From the NCBI GenBank assembly GCA_028023455.1, contig JAQFVV010012573.1, positions 1,982,815-2,046,814 on the forward strand: 64,000 nt of DNA, in the 5' to 3' direction. Source of the DNA: Epiperipatus broadwayi (lineage: Eukaryota; Onychophora; Udeonychophora; Euonychophora; Peripatidae). The position numbers and the translations under genes are program-made. Each line of letters starts with the position of its first letter. Position 1 is the first letter of the stretch. The notes under the pieces are model-generated. The model did no database searches. It was given only the letters and a program-made list of their open reading frames with translations, and was not told where the DNA came from. Positions 12,340-23,745 of the stretch are shown here, one piece after another.

Positions 12340-13144
12340 ATATATAATGAAAAGAGTAGTTATAAATGTATTTACCCTAGCCTAACAATATTTTAATAAT
12401 TACATTATTGAGTAGTTTTATAATTAGTAAATTTTCATTTAGCTTTTCTTTTTTGTTGTTTTATGTATATATTTAACAATTATATAGTATAATTTTGTAT
12501 ATAATAAACTTTAAATTATTTTGTTTCTGTTGAGTGACATCAAGATGATAGAAAAACTATTTTGATAATCGAATATTTATCTATTTTATTATTTGTAAAT
12601 ATTTATTTTATATGTTGTTAATAAATTAAGTTGTTTAAATCAATCTGATCTCTGTTTGATCATCACCATCATCACTGGGCATTGATACCATTAGATGTTG
12701 ATCATCATCATTACATTATGAATTACACTATTAAAGGTTTGTTAATCATCATCATCATTGTGTATTGTTCTTATAAAGAATTGATCATCATCAATATTTT
12801 TCTATATTTATGCTTATATATAGGCATATTTGGTTTATAATTGAGTAAGTCCATCCCTGAAGAGAGCTGTCTGCAAGAACTCCCTGAGTTTGAATTCCAT
12901 GGTGTAATGGGGCCTAAAAAGGAGGTGTAATGAATATGTACTGGTCTAAGTTACATCAAAATTTTGTTATTAAATTATAAGTTAGTATATTGAAAAGTAG
13001 ATGTGACTTGAAACTGAGCATTTTATTGTGACATCTTTAGCATCCTATTTGAAGGCCTAGGTCTGACAGTAGTGAGATGCATTCCCTTTGTTAGATGCTA
13101 TTCTTGATTCAGTAACATCTGATGCACCCAAATGCATCATTGAA
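12340..13144. other. AT-rich spacer with imperfect GATCATCATCA repeats
   Basis: Between about 12655 and 12800 the motif GATCATCATCA or close variants recurs four times at spacings of roughly 35-50 bp, resembling a decayed minisatellite. The rest is featureless. Confidence 0.45.
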
Positions 13145-14000
13145 TCATGAATTTTGGATATGATTTGTTGTAGGTTGGTTGACACATTTCATCCAAATCA
13201 TCCAATTACTTAGCATATTCGTGTCATTGTATGGTGTACCCCATGATTCTGGTATATCTGGCACCATCAACTTTGGGGTAATGGGTTCCATTATAATATA
13301 TATTCTTTTATTTAAAATGGTAAAGAAAAAAAAATTATACCACTTTTCCATAACATGATTTCCATATCTTTGGTCAGTAAGTTCTTTTGGATACACATAA
13401 GTTGTCCGATCATTATGCCTTGGTGTTGGCACATTTAATAAATGTGAATGGGTCTTTATATATGTTAGAGTTTCTGCAATATGAATTCTTTTGAAAAACT
13501 ATTGTGTGTGTTTTTTGATAAATGTTTTACCTGCAATTTTTAATTAGTAATTTGTTTGTACTTATAATATTGACTATTTCAATATTTGGTAGTCATTGTA
13601 TATTACCAAGCACTGTATACTCTTGTACAATAAGCTCTGCTTTTTATATTACTAGCATTATCTTTTTCATAAAATAATAGGTTAAATCTTTTTAAATTAA
13701 AATTTAAGAAAATGTATTATTACTTTTTTTCATGATCTGGATTTCATATCCTTGGTCATAATCTTATGGATCCATTTTCATTATTTGTTCTTTATGACTT
13801 TGTACTGGCATGTTTAATGAAGGTAAATGGGCCCTCATAGGGATTACATAATTTATGAAATATAAGACCTTTTGAATCCCCACTGGGTGGAGTTTTAATG
13901 CATATGATGTCACCACTCTTGATTTTATTCCTTAGTTTTTTTTTTAATTTTTGTCCTGTTTTGTGCTCTTTTTATTTATTATTTCATTTGTCCATTTGAT
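13145..14000 (-). pseudogene. Pol C-terminal remnant with GPF motif, duplicated
   Basis: Near 13935-13790 the minus strand encodes IKSGDIICIKTPPSGDSKG followed shortly by NPYEGPFTFIKHAS. This resembles the GPY/F module at the C-terminus of integrase in Ty3/Gypsy and BEL elements. The following block (SHKEQIMKMDP...YEIQIM) recurs in diverged form at 13440-13350 (RHNDRTTYVYPKELTDQRYG), so the 3' part seems to be present twice. The last open stretch (13432-13145) continues with PITPKLMVPDIPESWG, which I do not recognise. Several frame breaks are needed. Confidence 0.45.
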
Positions 14001-14067
14001 CTTTTGCTTGATCAATGGATGTCTCCATGAACATAATTATGGGTTTATGAAGAAGAATTGGAGATAA

Positions 14068-15130
14068 TTAATTTGGTTTTAATTTTGATTTTTCAAGTTT
14101 GTGGTTCAGAATATTACTGGCTTCATTTTGAACATTTATAATTGATTGGGTAGTGTGTGTGATTAAATCTTTTTTACTTGGGGAAAAGATATTTTCATTA
14201 TTATTATGTACTGGATGCATACATTTGATTTCATTACCCATTTCATATGGATCTCCAATCTTAATCTTTTTACCGTCAATTATATTGACAGTTTCTAAGA
14301 TACAATTTAAATTGTCTGTTGTTGTTTTGATTTGATATTCATAAAGCTTAACATTTTGAAATTTTTGAATTGGTTTTTCTTTCACTTCATCTACTTTCGT
14401 ATCGTATTTGCCTTCTAAATTTTTAATTGTTTGATTTACTGAAGTATTACTGTTTTCTATCTGATTTAATATGCTAGTATGATTTTCCAATAAAATCTCA
14501 ATACTGTTTTTGTTTTGCTTTATTTCAGCTTCCATTAAGTTTTATTTACGCTGATAATCTTTTCCATTGACTGAAATTTTTTTCAGAAGTATCTAATTTA
14601 GTATCTTATTCTTTTTTATAGTGATTGATTTCTATATGAATATTCTTCTTTCATTCACTGATATCCTTTTGGTATTCTTTTTGATTTTGATGAATTTTAC
14701 TTTCAAAATTTTCATAAAATGTTTTCCATTTCCAAATATCTTATAACAAGTTTACTTTCAAATTTGACAAATCTTTTCTCACATTTATGGTATTTTTCTT
14801 CTATAACCCTTTCAAGTTGTTGTATTTTGTAATTGTTGTCATTATGCATTTGTGATAGTTCAGCTTTGAGTTCAATTTTAGATTATCTATTTTTTGTGTT
14901 AAATTATTTGTTACATTATCCATCATTTGCAATTGATCTGCTTTTATATCCGCTTTAATATTATCCATCATTTGCTGCATCATTATCATCATTTGATTAA
15001 ATGATACATCATTAGAATTTCCTTTTCTTCCTCTGGTTTATTTGGAGTTTCAGTAATTTTTGGGGATTGAGTAATTAAAGTCTTGTTCTATTTCTTCTAA
15101 AATAACACTTTCCATTTTTTTCTAATGATT
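14068..15130 (-). pseudogene. Gag-like coiled-coil region
   Basis: Minus-strand reading starts near 15117 with MESVILEEIEQDFNYSIPK. It then gives a methionine- and glutamine-rich stretch (MMQQMMDNIKADIKADQ, 14992-14801) and, after further frame breaks, a 155-residue open stretch (14535-14068) rich in N, K, E and I with heptad-like spacing (IEILLENHTSILNQIENSN). Such N-terminal coiled coils occur in gag proteins of invertebrate LTR elements. No zinc knuckle is visible. Assignment rests on composition and position, not on a diagnostic motif. Confidence 0.4.
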
Positions 15131-17404
15131 TCACTGCATATTTCAATTTTTTTTTAATATTCTTTTCTGATCATATCATTTTAATTTTGCTTCTTGTAAT
15201 CATGTATTTTTCTATTACTTTATTTTAATTTACTATATTAATTATTATTTCTACTTTTAAACTCTGATAAATATTTCTTGTAATAATGTTCATTGTGGAA
15301 GTATTTAATGTCACTAACACTTTAACTATTTTGCCAAAACAAAATTTTATGTTCTCATAGTGGACCTTTTATTTTACTATATAGTCTCTCCATATTAAAG
15401 CATTTTAACCAGTTGATTATTATCTATTTTATATGATTTTTACTTGTAAGTAATTTCAACATTCAAGTTTAATTTGCCATACCAAAAAAAAATTCCAATT
15501 AACCAGCAATTGGATAGATTTTATATGTAACCAAGTGTGATATTAATATACTATTCTAGACACCATAATTGGAGCACCATATGTAATGGAATAGGTCTTG
15601 AATCATAATATTGATATGTGTTTCAATGGCCCATGATTGGTTATGCCATATGTAACAGAATGGGATTTTATCTTGCATAATAATAGGTTAGCTTGATCAT
15701 CACAGAGGGTAAGAAATTCTATCTAGGATCCATGCACCTTTATATTACTCACATACACTTTAACTTTATTCCTGTGAGATGAGGGGTTAATACTCAAATA
15801 TGTGTCAAATGATATACATATGATCACCTTGCCCTTACCATCTTTTGTTTCTCTTAATAGTAGGTTCAAACTCAGTGAGAATTTGTATAGTATTCTAGTT
15901 CAGATTATATCAATATCACTTAAAATGTGAGTTTGCATAAACATGTGTAGGTGTATAGGGATAGGTATGAATGTGTGAAAATATGTGTAACTCTTTAAAA
16001 ATATGTATAAGTATGTGAGAAAATATAACCAATTGAAATTTCAATATAGAAAAATACACTGATAGTTTTTTTAATTTAAAACTTATATATATTTAACAAA
16101 TATATTTACAATAAGTAACATTTTAATAATGAAATTTATAACAAAATATAAAATATTTAAATTGACATCTATGGATACTCTTTCTTTATATATTTCAATT
16201 ATTATTCCAAATCCTTATCCCTTACAAAGAATGGCCATTTGATGTCCATATTAGCGTAAATAAAATTTATTTTATATTGTATGTGTGTCTAAACCATTCT
16301 TGCTTGCTAAATTATCATATAGAATTTATAATATGTTTTATTTTCATTAACTTGATAGATTAAGTTCATATCCATCATAGTGATGAAATGGGATTCCCCT
16401 GTTATGTAATATAATTATAATAAAGACAGGAAAGCCCATTTATAATAGGAACAATTAATCAAGTATACTGAGAACATTTAAATACAATATTAGTATTAAC
16501 AAATCTACAAAAAATAGATAACCCATGTAACTGCATAAATGTTGGAAATAAATAGAGTAAAATCTTATCTTTCCCTTGATAATGATCGGATTTGTAAACA
16601 AGCAAGTTCTCATCACAACTTATATTTTATTTTAAACTACAATAATCGTAAAGAAGCATGTTTTGCTATATCAAAAAGATGGTCTAATTGACTCATTTGC
16701 ATAGAGTTTGCATATTATACTGATAGAATGATTTCAACAAACGAGTCAGAACTGGTTATGATTATGAGAAGTACAGTTCTCAAAAGCGCTCAACCATTTT
16801 AATGGACTAATTGATATTAATTATACAGTTTTACTTTATAAGTGTGATAGCACTATTTAATATTATTATAATAATAGTAATGATATTTATCCCTTACGTT
16901 ATATATTAATATTTATTCCCACCCCCTTTATATCCTTATTAAAGGAAAGATATGAATGTAGACATTTACATAAAATATATAGCTAAATAAAATTTATGAA
17001 GTCAAACTAAATGTAATTTTAAAGTTCGTAAGAAAAATGTCTTCATGAATAATTATAATAATCCTCATTAAACTATTCTATGTATAGATGGTAAAATGTC
17101 AGTGTTCTAGAACATCTATTAAGTCACTTATAATTTCCCTCCTTAGAACTTCTGCTTTGGAATGTGGAGTTGTTCGATCCATTTATTAATAGTAAATTTG
17201 ATGTTTTGCAGCATAGATGTTACATGCTAGGTTAATTTCATCCCAGTTTTAACATTTATAGCTTCATGAGTGATAATTTTTTCTCCCGATGTGATTTTGC
17301 AGTTAAAAATGCATGATAGTATATATAGTTATTTATATTTTTACTAAAATCTCTTGAGTAAACTAAGAGCAATGTAATTAAATATCTTTAATCATAGATA
17401 ATTC

Positions 17405-18131
17405 TATTTAAAGTAATGTTTAATGAATTTTCTTAAAATATGAAAATAAACATTGATTAGTCAAGCGTTGGTGGCATAGCGGTTAATGTAGCCACCTTCC
17501 AGTTCACTTCCCGGTCAACGCTTTGACATATTAAAAAAAATGATTATGATGAGTTAAAAGAAGTTAACAGCTACAAATACCTTGGTCAGATTATTAATAC
17601 AGATGGAAACATAATGGATGAAATTAATCATGAAATTAAATTTGATTGGAGTACTTTTGGTAGAAATAACTGGATATTAAAAGGAAATATGCGTATGTGC
17701 TTGAGAAGGTTTTTAATAAATGTGTTTAACAAGTTCTTACTTATGGATCTGAGACTTGGACACTTAGTAGAAGAGCAATACAGAGACTTCAGAACTCAAA
17801 AAAGTTTGGAGAGATGCATGCGGGGAGTAACAAGAAGAAATTGAAAACACAATACATGGATAAAAGAATAAACGGGTGTTACTGACCTCATTGAAAAAAT
17901 TAAAAGACTGAATGGAGTTGGGCTGGACATAATAGATGGACAATTGAAATCTTAAACTGGATTCCAAAAGATTGTAAAAGACCCAGAAAGAGATTGCATG
18001 TGAGATGAATGAATGAAATAAGAAAGTGTGCAGGGGTGATGTGGAGACGAGAAATTAAGATCGAAAAAGATGGATTGAACTTGGAGAGACTTTTATCCTG
18101 CAGTGGATTGATAATGGTTGATGATGATATG
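17405..18131 (+). mobile_element. tRNA-like head joined to a truncated RTE tail
   Basis: The insertion is flanked by the 11-bp direct repeat ATAGATAATTC (17394-17404 and 18132-18142), and the uninterrupted site is visible in R1 copy A near 4665. The first 120 bp include TGGCATAGCGGTTAA (17472-17486), a perfect polymerase III A-box match. A weak B-box-like GGTCAACGC follows about 35 bp later. From about 17535 on, the sequence is the 3' end of the RTE family of 9.9-12.3 kb, ending in GTTGATGATGAT. The junction suggests template switching between a tRNA-like RNA and an RTE transcript, or a SINE with an unusually long LINE tail. Confidence 0.7.
17536..17840 (+). pseudogene. RTE reverse transcriptase C-terminal fragment
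   Basis: The translation contains ELKEVNSYKYLGQIINTDGN, then EIKFDWSTFGRNNWILKGN and ERCMRGVTRRN, which match the C-terminal part of the RTE at 10171-11079 nearly residue for residue. Frame changes are needed near 17715 and 17760. The 3' untranslated tail continues to 18131. Confidence 0.9.
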
Positions 18132-18835
18132 ATAGATAATTCGATCTATGATTTAGAATTAGAAACCCTTTTGAAATTCGAGTAATTTGAATTTAATTTT
18201 GGAGATTTTTTCGAATTCTTCAGTTGACTAGCTTTATCTCTATATGTTGTTTTTATTTTTTTCTTGAATATCCAAATAGTTATTTCTATTAGTATTTCAC
18301 CTCAATGGCAGCTGGTATTTCTATTCGAACTGCAAGTGCAAATTAAATGAGACATTTTTATCTGAATTTGGAAAAAAAGTTCGTTGGTTTTTATGTTTTC
18401 CTATTATTACAATGAGGATATTCTATTAGAGGTAATTTTTGATGACTTTGAATAACAAGTTTATGATTTTGATTTAAGTCAATTGTTTACATATTACTAG
18501 TGATTATTATATAAAGATAATATGTTAATAATAATAATTTATTTATTTATTTTAAAATAATATTTTATTTCTTGCTTGAGTTTACTTTATCCGATCATAT
18601 TTTCCTCCTAGGATAGTTGTCATGTATGTGTTTTATAGTTTAATTCAAATACATATTTTTCGTAGGATTAAGTTCGGTTTTAAATGTATATAACAACTAA
18701 TGGTTTATCGGTTATAGTGCTGCATTTTTATTAATGCAGTGATTAGTAACGAATATTATTATATTGTGCCTTGGATTCGAATTAGGCCAAAGGGTGTGTA
18801 AATGATACTGGAGGAATATAAGCACCACATCTTAA

Positions 18836-19220
18836 AATATGTGTATTTTGTTATTATCTACTATTATTATAATTTACAATTTACAAATAGTATATTTTAA
18901 TGGGTAATATGTTATTTTAATATTTTAGAATGATCTTTATAATAAAATGTATAGCATAAAAACTACTCACCAATAAATATAAAATTTGTATTAAAAAATT
19001 TCAGAAATAATATTATTATCTAACAAAGATAGTAGCCATTAATTCTAAAAGATTCATACCTTAAATAATTTGCATTTTTTTTTTATCGTGTTTTAAACAA
19101 TCTTTTTTTTTTTTATCACATATCACCATACTATAAATGATAAAGATTTATGTGTTTATTTAATGTGGCCAAGAATAGTTATAAAACACAACAGAATTTC
19201 TTTCAATTTTTTATCATTTA
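18836..19220. other. AT-rich spacer
   Basis: Nothing is recognised here beyond poly-T runs. Confidence 0.5.
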
Positions 19221-19224
19221 ATAT

Positions 19225-20155
19225 TTATATAAATTAGACTAGAAATTAATGAGACTGAGGAAGTGTATATAGAAGAAAGAATTAGACCAAGATACATTAT
19301 ATCACCTGTCCTTTCTAACATTTATTTAGAAAACATGCTCAATAATTATTTCGATTGTGGAGGAGCAAATATTGGAAGTAGAATAATAAAATGTATAAGA
19401 TTTGCAGATAATTTGGCTCTTATAGCTGAAGATGAAAAGTATCTTCAGAATATGTTGAATAAATTGGAGGAAAAATGTATGGAATAAGAAGATTAGTGTT
19501 GAAAAGACTAAATGTTTATGACTAGGGAGGAATGCAAAAAGACTAAAAATGAAACACATGGTAACATAGTTTAACAGGTAAAGAGAATTAAATATTTGGG
19601 TAAATGAGAATAGAAGAAGTGAATATGAAGTTAAAAGAAAGATAGCATTGTAAAATAAGATTTTTTTAAGAGAAAAAAATATTTTGAGGACATTTGAAAA
19701 GAAAATTAATGCCACAATTAATTAAATATCTTTTGTGGAGTGTACATTGTATGGTTAGGAAATATGGACAACAAGTAATAAAATTATAAATAAATTGGAA
19801 GCCTTTGAACTGTAGTCATGGAGAAGAATGAAAGTAATTGGTTGGATAAATAAAATAATAAATGATAAAGTTTTGAAAAGAGTAAATGAAAATAGATTGA
19901 TTGAAGAAATTAGAAATAGAAAAAAATTAACTGAATTGCATATATATTAAGAATAAAATATAGTTTAATTAAAGATGTTTTGGAGAGAATGTTGAGAAGA
20001 AGCAAGAAGCAAGAATGAAAAATATTAACATTGTTGGATGATATAAAAAATGGGGAGAGTTACATGGAATTGAAGAACTGGACAATAAAGAAAAGGAGGT
20101 AGAAAATGAAAGAATTGATGATGTAATCACTCTCTATCTGTTTATGGGACAGAAT
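19225..20155 (+). pseudogene. Second non-LTR RT relic (palm to C-terminus)
   Basis: The start reads VYIEERIRPRYIISPVLSNI, the decayed 'GVRQGDPLSPVLFN' region. Then comes CIRFADNLALIAEDEK, in which the catalytic FADD has become FADN, and a KTK motif near 19505. Further on, other frames give CTLYGWEIWTT (usually 'LYGCETW'), KLEAFELWSWRRM and RVNENRLIEEI, the usual C-terminal block of RTE-like polyproteins. Stops and shifts are frequent. The sequence differs from the 9.9-kb RTE and belongs to another LINE family. Fingers and endonuclease are absent. Confidence 0.8.
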
Positions 20156-21079
20156 ACTATTGATGATGATAGATTTATTGTAGAAATATTTAGAAAATAT
20201 AAAAGCATTTTAAATCTCTTAAATTATATCAAGTAATCTTTTTGATTTATATATTGAAAATTATATATAAAAAAAGTTCGCACTATCATTGAAATGTTCC
20301 AAAATTAAGATCGAGTTCACAGTCTTTTTAATAATCTATGTTAATGTCATTTATTGTCAATTAACTTCAAAGATGGGAGATTTTGTCTTTCTTATCTGTT
20401 CATTCTTTAGGTTTTAAATATTCAATCAATATTTCTAGATATGCAAACCAATTAATGTGATTATTGTTAACAAGTTTCAATCCAGGAATGATGTGTTTTG
20501 TAAAAATAAATGTATGGAAATTAATTCTATAAATAAATAAAAAATCTGGACTATTAAGCTCTCTCGATATGCAAAAAAAATGTGGCAAGCCAAATTAATA
20601 CAATCATAAATAAAAATGATTGGAATAAGTGCAAAATTATCGTTTTTGTTAACAATATAAATGTCTAGAAAATGGACAGTATGTATTCCACAATATTACA
20701 AAATATATATAAAATACTTATATCTTTCTTGGATTTATATTAAACTTTTTAACATCATATTTTGAACTGCAATAATTTGCATATGGTCGCTGCAATTTAT
20801 TACTCTATTACTGATTTTAGGAATAATTTTTTAGATGAAATCATTATATGATTAGTAAAATTTATTAAAAATCCAAATATTTACAATTACAATCAACTAT
20901 TCTTATTGCAACTTCTTTGCAAAATCTATATTATTTGAAGTTACAAGTCATTGAAATAAAAAATTTTAACTGTTGATTAATATATTAATAGGATTTTATT
21001 TTGTATCAGGCACTTTTAAATATGCATGTACAATCAATGTTTTTTTTTTTATATTAAAATGTTAGAAGTCTATAACTAT
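20156..21079. other. AT-rich sequence, nothing recognised
   Basis: Short ORFs only, with no repeat match noted within the window. Confidence 0.5.
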
Positions 21080-22005
21080 CCTTTTGTATAGCTTACAGTA
21101 TTCAATAAAGTTAGATATTTATTTCCAACATTTGTGCAGTTACATCGTTATCTTTTTTTATTTATTAATACTAATATTGTATCTAAATGTTCCCGGTATA
21201 CTTGACTAATTAATTGTTCCTATTGTAAACAGGTTTTCCTGTCTTTATTATAATTATATTATATGACAGGGAGATCCGATATTATCACTAATGATGGATA
21301 TGAACGTAATCTATTAAGTTAATGAAAATAAAACATATTATAATTTCAATATAATAATTTAGCAATCAAGAATGATTTAGACAATCATATGTATAGAATA
21401 AATTTCCTTTATGCTAATATGGACATCAAATGGCTATTCTTTGTATGGGATAATAGTTTGGAGTTATAATTGAAATAGACTATAATCAAAAAAATAACTA
21501 TAGATGTTAAATTAAATATTTTATATTTTGTTATAAATTTCGTTATTAAAATATTACTTATTGTAAATATATTTATTAAATATATATAAGTGTTTAAATT
21601 AAAAGCTCTCGGTGTATTTTTCTATATTCAAATTTCAATTCTCTTATCTTCACACATACCTATATATAAATTTACACAGTTACACATATTTTCACACATT
21701 CACTCCTAATCTCATACACCTACATATGTTTATGCAAACCCATTTTAAATGATATTGATATAACCTGAACTAGAATATTATACAAATTCTCTTTGAGTTT
21801 GAAACCTGGGAATAGTGGAAACAAAAAATGGTAAGAACTAGGTGAGCACATTTATATGGTTTAACACATATTTGAGTATTAATCCCTCATCTCACAAGAA
21901 TAAAGTGTGGGTATATAGGCACAAGGATCCTATATAGAATCTCTTACCCACTATGATGACCTAACTAATCTATTATCATACAAGATAAACTGTTACTTTT
22001 AATTA
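21080..22005 (-). repeat. Interspersed repeat R1, copy C (inverted)
   Basis: The reverse complement aligns with 3296-4030 of copy A and with 15660-16560 of copy B, including the ATGAGGGATTAATACTCAAA block. Its end at about 22005 (…AAACTGTTAC) corresponds to the GTAACAGAATGGG start of copy B. This supports a defined repeat terminus there. Confidence 0.75.
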
Positions 22006-22431
22006 TGTTATAATCAATATCATCTGAAGTAACAAACATCATGAGATTTTCAAAGAACTGTATATATCAATATTAGTAGATTATCTACTTATTATAATAT
22101 CTTTAATTTGGTTTATAAAGATTACCTTTTAAATTTTACACTTTTTTTAATGCATTTTTTGATTTAATATTCTTGTATGGTATGGGCTAAATGTGAATCT
22201 AAAATTGCATATTTTTTCATGTCAAAAAAAAACTGAGGTTGTGACTAATTATTCTGTATTTTTTACATGATTGTATAGTAGTTAATGTTCTTTTAGTCTT
22301 TCTGCAAAGAACATCTCAATTCCCCAATATATCAATTTTTTTATCCATATATAATTTAATATATATATATTTCATTTTAAGAATAATATTTTTAGAATTA
22401 TTCATCAATCGGCTTACATTTAGGGAAACAA

Positions 22432-22500
22432 ATGCACATGCAGTCATTACTACATCTGATCAGCTGTCACATAAGCATTTTTAATGTGCTTCTGTCAAGG
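22432..22500 (+). repeat. Fragment of the foldback MITE seen at 42752-43118
   Basis: About 60 bp, from GCAGTCATTACTACATCTG to GCATTTTTAATGTGC, match the right arm of the foldback element at 42.75-43.12 kb. Only one end is present. Confidence 0.7.
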
Positions 22501-22689
22501 TTTTAACTATTCATGATATTATTATTATTATTATTTAGGGGAACATACAATGAAACCTTGTATTTATCACTAAATAATTTTTTTAATAATTTTGGATTAA
22601 ACATTATTTTAAAATGATATAGATATCCATTTTCTATTATTTTTACTTATGTTAATGTTGTAAATTTTATTATTAAACTTATTCATTGT

Positions 22690-22980
22690 GTGTAAATTTT
22701 ATTTTCTAATGGTATTCTACATTTATAAGTTCTTGAATAAATAGTTCAAAATTTTGAATTTTATTACTTTTATATCTAAATAATTTTTTCATTACGATAT
22801 AAAAAAAACTAAAGCTAGTCATTTTATATGCTATTGATACAAGAGATTTGAAGTGAGTATTACTCCTTTCTTGAATAGATTTGACAAATAATTTACAATT
22901 TAAACAATCATTTACAAACTTTAAAATGTTTTTGTTTGTTATTCTGAAGTTATTATTGAAGCACTTTTTCATAAATTAAA
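22690..22980 (-). pseudogene. Penelope-like element RT fragment
   Basis: The minus-strand translation includes SIQERSNTHFKSLVSIAYKM, FYIVMKKLFRYKSNKIQNF and FIQELINVEYH. These line up with the post-palm segment of the Penelope-like RT at 58.4-58.6 kb (LQKRGYINCKSKVPMMHKM, then NEKLCRYQSDKLKNIEIFAKELLDVGY). It is the region just downstream of the catalytic motifs, in the thumb. Palm and GIY-YIG domains are absent, so this is a small relic of a related but distinct copy. Confidence 0.75.
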
Positions 22981-23084
22981 TAATTTAAACAATTTAACTT
23001 GAACTATTAATAAAAAACAGACTAAAAAGATAAAAATTTTAACATACATAGCACATACTTTAATAACTACAACATCGGATGATC

Positions 23085-23300
23085 CGCACCGCCCGATGGC
23101 GCTGTTTCTAGTGCAAAGCAAATAGAATATGGAGAAAATTAGACTGGGGAATGTAAAATTAAGTAGCTAACAAGTTTTTCTTGGTATAATTGCTGAGAGA
23201 TTCTTGACTTCGTTTAAGGAGAAGCTACAGTACATCACATCACAGCACATCATCACATCACAATAGATATAATGTTATAGGGATTTTTTTTAAAAAAAAA
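23085..23300. other. Less AT-rich stretch with CATCA repeats
   Basis: The block starts CCGCACCGCCCGATGGCGCTG and is followed by a (CATCACA)-like microsatellite at 23237-23270. It may be the 5' end of a decayed transposable element; no coding sequence is seen. Confidence 0.3.
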
Positions 23301-23559
23301 AAACATTTGATCTTTTTTTTTTTGGATTTATTTTGATAAATAAATCAATGTGGGGTTAGTGTCTGTTTCAGTGGGTGAAAAATTTGTTGAAAGATTTAAA
23401 AACTTTAAATATGATGCTTTGGGCACTTAATTCAATAATTTTTCTATACTAAAATCTAATATAAAACTACATACAGTATGATCCAAAACGATTTTCATTT
23501 TCATAAATATGTAAGTGCATGTCATTATTAAAAATATAAATAAATTAAAATAGAGCTAG

Positions 23560-23745
23560 AAGATAATAAATGGACAATTGAATTTTTAAAGGAAATCTCA
23601 AAATATTATAACAAACTTTCCAAAATGAGGTGAATGATTGAAATAAAAAGTTTGCTAATGTAATGTATACAATAGAGCTATGAATTTGAGAAACTGAACT
23701 AAATTTGGAGAGACCTCAATTCTGCAATGGCTGGAAATGATATAT
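23560..23745 (+). mobile_element. RTE 3'-tail fragment
   Basis: AATGGACAATTGAATTTT, GAGGTGAATGATTGAAATAA and TTTGGAGAGACCTCAATTCTG correspond in order to the last 200 bp of the RTE copies ending at 18131 and 32215. It is a short, diverged, 5'-truncated copy. Confidence 0.75.

Larger units (their letters stand above)
13145..15575 (-). mobile_element. LTR retrotransposon relic, internally deleted
   Basis: Read on the minus strand, a gag-like coiled-coil region (about 15130 to 14068) is followed directly by what looks like the C-terminal end of a pol polyprotein (about 14000 to 13145). Protease, RT and most of integrase are missing. At the upstream edge (about 15570) TATGGTGCTCCAATTATGG could be a tRNA primer-binding region. 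R1 copy B lies immediately beyond and is therefore a candidate LTR. All frames are broken. The identity as a Gypsy/BEL-type element is inference from this arrangement and from the GPF motif. Confidence 0.5.
15650..18835 (+). repeat. Interspersed repeat R1, copy B (interrupted)
   Basis: This copy aligns with copy A (3296-7290) and, at its start, with copy C. It begins near the GTAACAGAATGGG block and contains the GTGAGATGAGGGGTTAATAC block at 15774. It is interrupted by an extra stretch of about 225 bp at 16651-16875, absent from copy A, and by the tRNA-like/RTE insertion at 17405-18131. No coding sequence belongs to R1 itself. Confidence 0.7.
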
